From Cannabis sativa (lineage: Eukaryota > Streptophyta > Magnoliopsida > Rosales > Cannabaceae), in NCBI RefSeq assembly GCF_029168945.1, contig NC_083605.1:37833280-37897279 (forward strand): a DNA stretch of 64,000 nucleotides, written 5' to 3'. The notes under the pieces are model-generated. The model did not search any database. It was not told the DNA's origin and saw only the letters and a program-made list of their open reading frames with translations. Position 1 is the first letter of the stretch. Every line of letters starts with the position of its first letter. The translations under genes were made by a program, and so were the position numbers. Positions 32,543 through 41,520 of the stretch are shown one piece after another.

Positions 32543-33004
32543 CTACCCTATTGCTTCCACATTCACCGGCTTGCCATCTCCCACATAAATGCTTCTTTCA
32601 GCATCATTTGGCTTTCGGTAACTAAGGCAACCGTGCATAGAAACACTGATGTTAGTAGTAGCACCGAAATCTAACCACCAAGTGTTTCTTGGTACTGAAG
32701 CTAAATTTACCTCAAAACAGACCAAAGTAAGAAGTGTACCTTTCTTTGCTCGCCATGCAATGTACTTAGCACATTGCATCTTCATGTGTCCTTTCATGTT
32801 ACAAAAGAAACAAGCATCATCATCGTTAGCTTGAGTTTGTTTATTATGTGCAGGACCTTTACCCTTAGCAGCCTCATTCTTTGTTTTCTTGCCCTTATCC
32901 TTAGAGGTGCTTGCCAAGTGAGCACTTTCAGTCTTCTCTTGGTTTAATCTTTCTTCCTCTTGAACACAAAATGAAATGAGCTCATTAAGTGTCCACTTCT
33001 CCCT
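32543..33004 (-). pseudogene. Copia-3 gag C-terminus and protease
   Basis: The minus strand encodes a Lys-rich linker, a complete CCHC zinc knuckle CFFCNMKGHMKMQC, and the protease start RNTWWLDFGATTNISVSMHGC. The protease motif normally reads D-S/T-G; here Ser is Phe (codon at 32666-32668) though the catalytic Asp remains. The zinc knuckle would bind element RNA and the protease would cut the polyprotein. An in-frame stop separates it from gag at about 33005 and another ends it near 32543. It is probably inactive, judging from the DFG change. Confidence 0.87.
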
Positions 33005-33550
33005 TTAGCAGTTGTAACTGACCTTGAATTGACTGAATTGTGGAGGAAGAGAGATAAACACTAAATGCACAAGCAAGTCATCAGAAAGCTCAAGCTTTAG
33101 TGCCTTCAACTTTGAAGCAAGGTGAGATATTTCCATAATGTACTCCCTTATATTTTCCTTGCCCTTAAACTTCATGGAAATAAGTTTCTTTAAAAGAGTA
33201 CTTGTTTCTACCTTATCGCTTTTTGCAAAGCGCTTCTCAATTTTAGCAAGGAAAGTTGTGGCATCGGTGACCTCCTCGGACACCGCACCCCTAAAAGCCT
33301 CAGGTATGTCGCGTTTAATGATCATAAGAGTCATGCGGTTTGAACGGTCCCACTTCTCATAAATCCTCCTTTGCTCGGAGGTACTGGTATCCGTAAGAGG
33401 AGCAACACGATCCATCCTTAATGCAAGGTCAAGATCCATGCAGCCAAGAACAATAAAAATGTTCTCCATCCAGTCCTTAAAGTTATTACCATTAAAGACC
33501 GGTACCGAATTAAGGTTAGCAGATACACTAGCAACAGCTGAAAAGAACAA
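33005..33550 (-). pseudogene. Copia-3 gag
   Basis: A 181-codon frame encodes a copia Gag (UBN2-like): SVPVFNGNNFKDWMENIFIVLG at the front, EKWDRSNRMTLMIIKRDIPEAFRG in the middle and LVHLVFISLPPQFSQFKVSYN at the end, with a stop near 33005. Gag forms the particle. No in-frame ATG opens the frame: the leftmost usable codon is TTG, and the frame runs upstream to a stop near 33617 without an ATG. Directly before the Gag-like sequence is a TTGTTCTTTTCAG-type acceptor, so the true start may lie in an upstream exon. Otherwise the ATG has been lost. Confidence 0.85.
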
Positions 33551-34140
33551 TACAATTACATAAATAACATGCGCATATAAGAATCCAAATAAAACAATAA
33601 ATTCAAATACTGGTTAGTCCCATCTCAAGATACCAAACACAACATTAATATTAAGTCTTTGGACAGTAATATTAATTGTAAGCGGTACTGTTGTCGTAGT
33701 GAATATTATATATCCTTAATAAATTTCTAAACCAAAATTTGAATTAATTGTTACTCAATTATTATTATTTAAACTGTTATTTAATAAACTGTCTAACAAT
33801 ATATATATAAAATATATAATATATAATAAACTGAAATGATTATATAATTTGTGAAATATTTACCAGTGTACTGTAAAGAAAATACGCTGGCCTTTAATAA
33901 ACATTAACAGAAGGAAATTACGATTATACTTTAAAAACTTTATCAGTGTAATAGCATTTAAAATGTGAGTGTGCATGTATACTTTATGCAGAACACAATT
34001 TCAGCGGCTCACACACATTTACACAGTAATCGAGCATTACAATTAAATTATAGGAATATACATTCCATATAAACCATTTGATGAAACAACTATGCCGACA
34101 CCACGTATATATCCGCAGAATGTATATATATCGACACCTT
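33551..34140 (-). other. Copia-3 leader, gag-proximal part
   Basis: This AT-rich non-coding minus-strand sequence lies between the LINE insertion and gag. It contains a perfect 10-bp inverted repeat (ATTAATATTA, 33644-33653 and 33667-33676) around a 13-base loop. There is no reading frame of note. Confidence 0.75.
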
Positions 34141-34152
34141 AAACAATAATGA

Positions 34153-34468
34153 AAGTGGAGGCCTCTACTTGGGAAACCCATTGATTGTCTCTAGAAACAA
34201 GAGTAATGATTTCTCTTTTCTTATCAAGAGACTTAAATCAAAACTTGAAGGGTGGAGGGCGAAGACTTTGTCCTATGCTGGAAGATTAGTAGCAGTGAAG
34301 GCAGTGGCAATGGCTCTTCCTGTCTACTCTCTATCTACCTTCACTCTCCCTGGGAAGATTTTCCATCGGATGGACTGTATGGTGAGACGGTTCTGGTGGA
34401 CTGGTGGTCAAGAAAAGAGCAGATTCTATGCGCCAAAAAGCTGGGAAACTCTCTGCCAACCGAAGTAA
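34153..34468 (+). pseudogene. LINE reverse transcriptase, C-terminal piece
   Basis: This encodes the part of LINE RT beyond the active site: YLGNPLIVSRNKSNDFSFL, SKLEGWRAKTLSYAGRLVAVKAV and LPVYSLSTFTLP. Such sequence (the region after the palm, RT thumb) is standard in plant L1 elements. The catalytic palm is missing because of 5' truncation. A stop at 34466-34468 is followed in the same frame by NGVLGFRRFGDANKALVAK, so only one nonsense codon separates it from the next piece. It is inactive. Confidence 0.88.
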
Positions 34469-35212
34469 AATGGAGTTCTAGGATTTAGGCGATTTGGAGA
34501 TGCAAACAAAGCTCTTGTGGCTAAGTTAGCTTGGGAAATGGCGTGTAATGAGGAGAAGTTGTGGGTGAAAATCTTTAAAGAAAAATTCTGCTCTTGGGAA
34601 TCGTTTTGGGAGGTTAGGACTAAAAATGGAGACTCTAGTGTGTGGAAAGGGATACTTGAAGCTAGATCTATAATCCAGCAAGGCACCAAGACTATCATTG
34701 CTAATGGAAGGGATATCAACATATGTTGGCAACCATGGATCCCATGGATTAGTTATGATGAGTTTCGAAACACAATGGAGGAAGTCAGAGAAAAGGCTCC
34801 ACAGCTAAGACTAGTAGCCGATCTCCTACATCATTCGCAGACAAGATGGAATGAGAGGTATGTTATTCACTTATTTGGAAGGAATTTGGGGGAGTTGATT
34901 ATAGGAATTAACATAGTCAATGGGCTGGAACGGGATACGCTGATTTGGAAAAGGGTGGCATTGGGAAAGTTCACTGTCAAAGAGGCTTATTGGTTGGCCA
35001 ATGAAAGTCGTTTTGGGCCTGTGCTTTCGGGATGGAGATTAATATGGTCAAACAAGCTGCACCCGAGGATTTGCCTATGGTTGTGGAGAATGTGCAATGG
35101 AGTGCTCCCTACTCGCGACAAAATTCGAAGTGGTAATGATATGGAGTGTGTGATCTGTAATTGTACATCCGAGAATCCTAAGCACCTTTTCTTTGAGTGC
35201 AACTTTGCATGA
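34469..35212 (+). pseudogene. LINE linker and zf-RVT domain
   Basis: In the same frame this continues with KALVAKLAWEMACNEEKLW and VRTKNGDSSVWKGIL, then the zinc-binding reverse-transcriptase domain FTVKEAYWLA, WSNKLHPRICLWLWRMCNGVLPTRDKI and CVICNCTSENPKHLFFEC with its Cys and His ligands near residues 220-245 of this segment. The zf-RVT region of plant LINEs links RT to RNase H. A stop at about 35212 (ECNFA*) ends it. It is broken but easily recognised. Confidence 0.9.
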
Positions 35213-35963
35213 GGTGCATGGTTTCGCAGTCCTTTAGCAGCGAGAAGTGATGAGATTCAAGGGAATACGATCCTTGATAAAGTGGTGAACCTGTGTAAAG
35301 ACAGTGAAGGGGGGAGCTTGGAGAAAATCCTTACTTGCTGTTATGTTGTCTGTGATGGGATTTGGCGGTATAGAAACTCACTGATACATGGTGGAAAGCA
35401 GATGGAGCTAGGCCGTTTTTTGGAAGAAGCAAATGCAAAGTTTGAAGAGTTCGTTTCTGTGCAACATGATCTTGTTAACGCTCCCTCAGTCCTGGCAAAA
35501 GGATTGGTGGAAGTGGCTCCCTTCAATTCAAATTTTATTGTCATGGATGGGGCCTTCAAGGATGGGTGGTGTGGAATGGCGATAATGGGGAATAACTCTC
35601 GACAAGAGAAGTGGCACACAAAGTGGAGAAGGTAAATCTGCCTTGGATGCTGAGTTAAAGGCAATCGGTTTGGCCTTGGATTTGGCTGTTGAGATGAATT
35701 GGAGGACTTTCACTGTTTTCTCTGATTGCAAAACGGCTGTTGATGCTTTACAGCAAAGGAAAGTACTAGATTGGAGAGTGGCCATTTCATTCTATAATGT
35801 AATGGAAAAGATGAAAATGTTTGAGTTTTGTAATCTTAAGTTTGTTAAGCGAGACTGTATTGCTTTTGTTAATGACCTGGCTATTCAACCGAGGCTCCTA
35901 AGGTTGGTTGATTATCGTTGTAACGGGGAGGGATTGCCCCCTGTCAATCCTACTTTGTTTTAA
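35213..35963 (+). pseudogene. LINE RNase H domain
   Basis: The first frame (35282-35635) holds the linker DGIWRYRNSLIHGGKQ and the RNase H start NFIVMDGAFKDGWCGMAIMG. A frameshift at about 35630 moves to the second frame (35643-35963), with LDAELKAIGLALDLAVE, the Glu helix, TVFSDCKTAVDAL with an Asp, and a C-terminal NDLA. Three of the acidic positions are visible. Plant L1 elements often end in this domain, which would remove RNA from the hybrid. It ends shortly before the A-rich tail. Confidence 0.88.
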
Positions 35964-36007
35964 TCCTAATGAACTGAGGTTCTCTTTCAAAAAAAAAACA
36001 ATAATGA

Positions 36008-36104
36008 GATGTATATTTTCCCATTCACTAAATTGCAAATAGAAGACCACAAATACTACTATATAAATTCTCAAAAACTAATTTAGGGATGCTCTGATAC
36101 CACA
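36008..36104 (-). other. Copia-3 leader start and primer-binding site
   Basis: GCTCTGATACCA (36091-36102) is the reverse of TGGTATCAGAGC, the initiator-methionine tRNA primer site, two bases from the 5' LTR. The remaining 83 bases are leader, separated from 34140 by the LINE. Confidence 0.9.
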
Positions 36105-36557
36105 TGTTAGGAATACTGTAAAACTTAATTTAGCTTTAATTAATTCAAGAGAATCAAACAATAGAATATAAATTAGCGGAAGCGTACCAGAATCCATATA
36201 ATCGATTTTGTAATGACCTTGATTGGTATGATCTTCTAATTTGCATCAAAACCTTTCTCTGAAACTTTTTCTCTTGGTGATGGGGATACCAGAGTGAAAA
36301 GATACGATGCAAATGGGGACCATTACCCGTTATATTACCAACAGACAAACCTGCTGGTAATATTTATTGACTATTTTTATTTGGCCCCTCATCAAAATAG
36401 AAATTGTCCTTATGGTATCCACATATTAAAATCATGATAATCATGCCCTTAAGTCATAAAATTTATTCTAAAATAGACCACATAAATTTGACTTATTTAT
36501 TTGATGACCCAACACACATTTCATATATACAATTGTGACCCCAATAAATTTCTAACA
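36105..36557 (-). repeat. Copia-3 5' LTR (right)
   Basis: This 453-bp LTR pairs with 14853-15305. On the plus strand it runs from TGTTAGGAATACTG to AATTTCTAACA and is followed by the TSD copy TATTT. Confidence 0.95.
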
Positions 36558-38455
36558 TATTTATCTTTTAAAGTTGTACGATGTTAAATTGTTTAATGAA
36601 TGAACATCAACTAGGAATGAATCTCATTAAAAATAATAACCATGTAGAACCAAAAATGGAGATCGAATGTCTTATATTAAATTTTATTATTTTTTTAAAA
36701 AATGTATTTTTTTATTTACTATTTATTTTAATTAATTATTACTAAAAACTACTTAATATAAGTTGATCTAAAATTACTTAAAAATTAATTTTTAATTTTA
36801 ATTTAATTTTCAAATAAAATTTTAAAATTCTAATCTATAAAAAAATATATATTTCGAAATAATAATTAAAATAAAATAAAATAAATATCTGTAAATATCT
36901 TGAATAAATCAACTTAATAATTAATTTATATTAAAAAAATTAATTTAAGTTGGTTTAAAATTAATCAAAAAATCAATTTTTAACTTAAATATATTTTTCT
37001 AATAAAATTAAATTAATTAATTATCTAGAGTAAATCAAGTTAATTATTAATTTTCTTATTTAATTAATATCTAAAAAATACATATAGATTTTCTAGAAAT
37101 TAACTATCTTGAATTTATTCCATTAAACTAAGTTTATTTTTCTTAAATTAATTTTAAAATAATGTAATAAAAACTTTATTTCACATATTTTAAAATTAAG
37201 TATGTTGCTAATAAATTTGAATTAAATTAAACTAATATAACTAGTCTTATACAATTATTTTAATAAGACAAATGAGCCTTCACAGTTGGGGTTGTTCATG
37301 TGAGGGAGAGCTGGATTCGCTATGTCATACCCACTACTATAGTTCCATAACTCTCACACAAGGCCAAAAATAGGAATTTAACCTTTAAATAAATAATTAT
37401 TATTAATTAAATAAGTCCCATGCTAATTGAGTCTAAATAAAATTATCAAAGTGATCTTTTTATGTTAGCAACCTAGTCCATTTGACTTTTCAAAAAATTA
37501 AATGGGTTCCTATATGCATCTAAGCCTAAAAATAAACATATAGGCTCATATACATATATATATATATATACACAAACTTAGATGGGTCCTACATGTTACT
37601 AAGTTTATGACATGAATAAAAGAAGATTACCGAATTATCTGTTACAATTTATTTATTTGATCTATTGACAAATAACTATCCATTTAAAGTGAATAAATAA
37701 TAGGTTTATTAAAAAAAGTTTTTAAAGAAACAATTCAATAAATAAATAAACATGTAACAAGTTAGGATATTTGGGTATAAGATTTAATTTTAATTTAAAT
37801 TTTAAAAAGTAAACCCTAAAATGTTGAAAATTAGGGTTGTAACAATTCTAAATATGTTTTCAAAGAAAAAATTCAACTAACTATTCAAAATTAATGTTAT
37901 TTTTTAAAAAAAAAAATATCTAACAAGATAAAATGATAAATAACTACTATTTTTCTAATCTCATAATATAATTGAATTTAAATAACTAAATTTTAAAATA
38001 CTGATAAATTAATGGTTAGATTTTAAAAAATATCTATATTATTTTCAAATAATATTCATATTTTAATGTCAAATAAGGTATTTCATATAATTTATTAATT
38101 AAATAAAATATAAATATCTAATTTTATAATTAAAAATTAATAAATAATTAAAATTTTAAAAGTAATTGTAATAGCAACTTGTAGAAAATATCAATTTTCA
38201 AATTCAAAGTCTTCTAATGTCTAAAATTAATCAAATTAACAATAATTAATTTTAATCTAATAATTAGTTTTGAAATTTCAAAAATAAAAATCTACACAAA
38301 AAGTCTACCAAAAAATTGAAATTTATATCCATGAAATAAAATGACAAAATCATGAAAAATTGGAAAAATTAGGAAATTTAAACACTATGTGTTGCATACT
38401 GTCCACACGCACGTACATGGGGGCTTGACAGAGGAACATGGTGCTTGCAGCCTCC
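36558..38455 (-). other. Copia-2 leader, distal piece
   Basis: This very AT-rich, non-coding minus-strand sequence is homologous to the copia-1 leader. Examples are CATATAGGCTC near 37540 against 3850-3870, a CCTCACATGAACA-type stretch near 37290 against 4050-4070, and the GACAGTATGCA hairpin arm near 38400 against 2912. The first 350-400 bases of the leader and the 5' LTR of copia-2 are missing. At about 38455-38485 it meets gypsy fragment D1 with no TSD. A short AT microsatellite lies at 37554-37570. Confidence 0.78.
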
Positions 38456-39780
38456 TTTGGGACATAAGAAGCCATTCAAACATGAACGCATCCGAAGATG
38501 ATGGTGAACAACATTGTGAACAATTGGAGTCCCTTGAGGCACTAGCTCGAGATTTGTTCAAGGAATCATCAAATCAAGTTGCGGGTTGTTGCAGGGCCAT
38601 GATGGATATGCAGAGGGATTTCGATGAGAAGATGAAGGGGGTGTTGGAAAAACTATCGGACCTGCCTAATTTTGTGAAGGAGAGATTCATGCCTCTCGAT
38701 GCAGATGTAGCAGTAACTAAAAGGGCGATAACGAATCAGTCACAAGGAACTGAGTCATCTTTAGCCCATTCCTCAAAAATCAAAGTCACTGAACCGAAAG
38801 CCTTCAATGGAAGTAGGAATTCAAGAATTTCCTTTGGGATGTCGAGCAGTACTTCAAGGGAGCTAGAATTCCAAATGCAGATAGAGTGACCATTACAAGC
38901 ATGTATCTTAAGGGTGATACCAAATTATAGTGGCGCAACTAGATGGAAGAAGATACACGTTCGAGAAGGCCCAATATTGAGACTTGGGACGTGTTGAAAA
39001 AGGAGTTGAAAGATCATTTCCTTCCATGCAACACGACATGGATCGCTCGTGAGTCCCTAAAAAAACTCAAGCACACTGGTTCGGTGCAAGAGTATGTGAA
39101 AGAATATATGTCCGAGGAGGACAAGATGTTTAACTTCTTGTCGGGATTGCAGCCGTGGGTAGAGGCTAAATTGAGGAGGCAAGCAGTAACTGATTTACCC
39201 TCGGTGATTGTGGCTGCTGAGAAATTGGTGGATTACAAGTATAATTTGAATCTGTCACTGGGTGATAACTCGAAGAAATCAACAGGGGGAAAGAAAAATA
39301 ATCAGAAGCCTTCCTCGCCCAAGGGTGGGAAAAATTATGATGGCAAGAAGAAAGATAGTGCTGGTGGGAATAACTAGAAAGGATCACAAATGAACGCCAA
39401 GAAACGTGTGGGGTATTTCATCTGCAATGGTCCTCACATGGCCAGGGAATGTCCTAATCGAGAGAAGTTAAATGCCCTAATCGCTCAAGATAGAAGAAGC
39501 GGTAGCGAGCAAGAAACTACTTTTAGAATGAATCCCTTTCAACTTCTCAATGCTATCACTATGGAGAAATGAAGTCTGTTTAAAGGTTTTATGTATGTGA
39601 AGGCGTTTGTCAATGGGAGAGAAGTGACGACCATGGTGGATTCAGGGGCAACGAATAATTTTGTGGCGGAGAAGGAAGCAACCAGACTTGGTCTGGAAGT
39701 GATCGGAAGTTAAACTTGGTTGAAGGCGGCAAACTCAGAAGCAAAACCGATTCAAGGATGTGCCACGGTGGGGATGTCAA
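38456..39780 (+). pseudogene. Gypsy-D1 gag-protease fragment
   Basis: This is a plus-strand gypsy piece about 90 percent like gypsy-D by eye. It encodes the Gag N-terminus (LESLEALARDLFKESSNQV, DEKMKGVLEKLSDLP), the Gag domain (PNIETWDVLKKELKDHFLP, SLKKLKHTGSVQEYVKEY, MFNFLSGLQPW), a damaged zinc knuckle with Tyr for the first Cys (YFICNGPHMAREC) and the protease motif MVDSGATNNFV (about 39640). A stop after AGGNN (39375-39377) is shared with gypsy-D. About 30 bp of Gag are missing compared with gypsy-D. Other frameshifts and stops occur near 38889 and 39570. It ends near 39780 against a partial gypsy-D LTR. It is a dead fragment. Confidence 0.85.
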
Positions 39781-39784
39781 CCGC

Positions 39785-40097
39785 AACCTATTATTGTATT
39801 ACATAGTAGGCTTTGGGCGCTTGAGTCAGCAGAGTGTGATGCCCAGGGTGAACATTGTGTAATCCTTGATATTGTGTGAGTAACAAGGTTGGGAAAAGGG
39901 TTTCCTGTATCCTGTGTGTTCTTATGCTTGTGTGTGCATTTACTTGATAGCAAGAGTGTGTTGTTGAGTGACACTGGGCAAAACTAAACCGTGAGTGTGT
40001 GTGCATACTAACGGGTTGTTGGGTTGGCTGACTAGATTGGGGTGAATCTAGGTCAATCGCACGGAAAATTTGAGTGTGAGAAATTAGCCTTGTGACA
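39785..40097 (+). repeat. Gypsy-D 5' LTR, 3' portion only
   Basis: About 313 bp end in TTGTGACA immediately before a primer site, so they are the end of an LTR whose start (TGTGATACCC, seen at 45099) is missing. The window does not contain the matching part of the 3' LTR, so the boundary rests on context. Confidence 0.65.
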
Positions 40098-40099
40098 AC

Positions 40100-40111
40100 T
40101 GGTATCAGAGC
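40100..40111 (+). other. Gypsy-D primer-binding site (initiator Met tRNA)
   Basis: TGGTATCAGAGC lies two bases after the LTR end. Confidence 0.92.
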
Positions 40112-40140
40112 GGGAATTGTGTTGGGTAAATTGAAAAAAT

Positions 40141-41520
40141 CATGGTGACGAATGCTGAACTATGTACTCGAGTTGAAAGACTCGAAGAGTTGGTTGATTC
40201 TCCCAACGAAGATGATGGTGCCAGTTTATTTGTTCTTGGTGAACAACATTCTGAACAACTGGAGTCCCTGGAGGCGCTGGCTCGAGATTTGTTGAAGGAA
40301 TAATCGGATCAAGTTGCGGGTTATGGCAGGGCCATGATGGATATGCAGAGGGAATTCGATGAGAAGATGCAGCGGGTGTTGGACAAACTATCGCCCTTTT
40401 AATTACTGCTACATCCACATCAAGAGCCATGAATCTCTCCTTCACAGAATTAGATAGGAAAATGTACTCGGGTCGAACTCTTCATCATAACTACTTCACA
40501 TTGTCCATCATCATAAGTACTTTTACTGAACTATGTACTCGGGTTGAAAGACTCGAAGAGTTTGTTGGTTCTCCCAATGAAGATGATGGTGTCAGTTTGT
40601 TTGATATTGGTGAACAGCATACTAAACAACTGGAGTCCCTTAAGGCGCTGGCTCAAGATTTGTTGAAGGAATCATAAAATCAAGTTTCCGGTTGTGACAG
40701 GGCCATGATGGATATGCAGAAGGAATTTGATGAGAAGATGAAGGGGGTGTTGGACAAACTGTCGGACTTGTCTTTTTCTGTGTAGGAGAGATTCATTGCT
40801 CTCGATGCGAATGTAGCAGTAATTAAAAGGGAAATAGCAAATCTCTCACAAGGAACCGAGTCATATTCAGCCCATTCCTCAAAAATCAAAGTCCCCAAAC
40901 CGAAAGCCTTCAATGGCAGTAGGAATTCGAAGGAATTAGAGGATTTCCTTTCGGATGTCGAGTAGTACTTCAATGCAGTAAGAATTTCAGATGTGGATAG
41001 AGTAACCATTACAAGCATGTATATTCAGGGTGATGGCAAATTATGGTGGCGCACCCGGATGGAAGAAGATACACGTTTGGGAAGGCCCAATATTGAGACT
41101 TGGGACGTGTTGAAGAAGGAGTTGAAAGATCAGTTCCTTCGATGCAACACGGCATGGATCGCTCTTGAGTCCCTAAAGAAACTTAAGCACACTGGTTCGG
41201 TGCGAGAGTATGCGAAAGAATATAGTTCTTTGTTACTGGATATAAAGAACATGTCTGAGGAGGACAAGATGTTCAACTTCTTGTCAGGATTGAAGCCGTG
41301 GGCACAGGCTGAATTGAGGAGGCAAGCGGTAACTGATTTACCATTGGCGATTGTGGCTGCCGAGAAATTTGTGGATTACAAGTATAATTTAAATCCGTCA
41401 CAAGGTGATAATTCAAAGAAATCCATGGGGGGAAAGAAAAATAATCAAAAGCCTTCCACGTCCAAGGGTGGGCAAAATTACGATGACAAGAAGAAAGATG
41501 GTGCTGGTGGGAATAACTAG
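40141..41520 (+). pseudogene. Gypsy-D gag with internal duplication
   Basis: A Gag start-like ATG at 40142 opens MVTNAELCTRVERLEELV. The N-terminal 240 bp are present twice (40153-40392 and 40525-40766), separated by about 130 bp that include a 51-bp inverted copy of gag. Stops occur in both copies. The Gag domain proper is in an open frame at 40993-41520: VTITSMYIQGDGKLWWRTR, PNIETWDVLKKELKDQFL, EYAKEYSSLLLDIKN, MFNFLSGLKPWAQAELRR, then a Lys/Gly-rich tail ending AGGNN and a TAG. Gag would form the particle. The same TAG is in D1. It is non-functional. Confidence 0.85.

Larger units (their letters stand above)
34153..35995 (+). mobile_element. 5'-truncated LINE (L1-type) in copia-3 leader
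   Basis: This non-LTR retrotransposon fragment starts within the reverse transcriptase and runs through a zf-RVT domain and RNase H to a short A-rich tail (35989-35998). It is flanked by AAACAATAATGA (34141-34152 and 35996-36007), a 12-bp target-site duplication whose first three bases overlap the tail. 5' truncation with a target-site duplication is typical of target-primed reverse transcription. One stop and one frameshift interrupt the coding region. It lies opposite to copia-3. Confidence 0.92.
14853..36557 (-). mobile_element. Copia-3, short-LTR copia element with three nested insertions
   Basis: This minus-strand Ty1/copia element is bounded by two 453-bp LTRs (14853-15305 and 36105-36557) and a perfect 5-bp duplication TATTT (14848-14852, 36558-36562). 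Read from the right it has primer site, leader, gag, protease, integrase, RT, RNase H and polypurine tract. It is split by the LINE in its leader, gypsy-A between GAG-pre-integrase and integrase, and copia-4 within integrase. Removing these leaves an element of roughly 6 kb. The LTRs differ at about 22 of 453 positions by my count, so it is older than gypsy-A inside it. It lies in the copia-2 leader. Confidence 0.93.

Noticed and set aside
37554..37570. Short AT dinucleotide run.
   Set aside because: It is a simple microsatellite of 17 bases in an AT-rich leader, with no wider significance.
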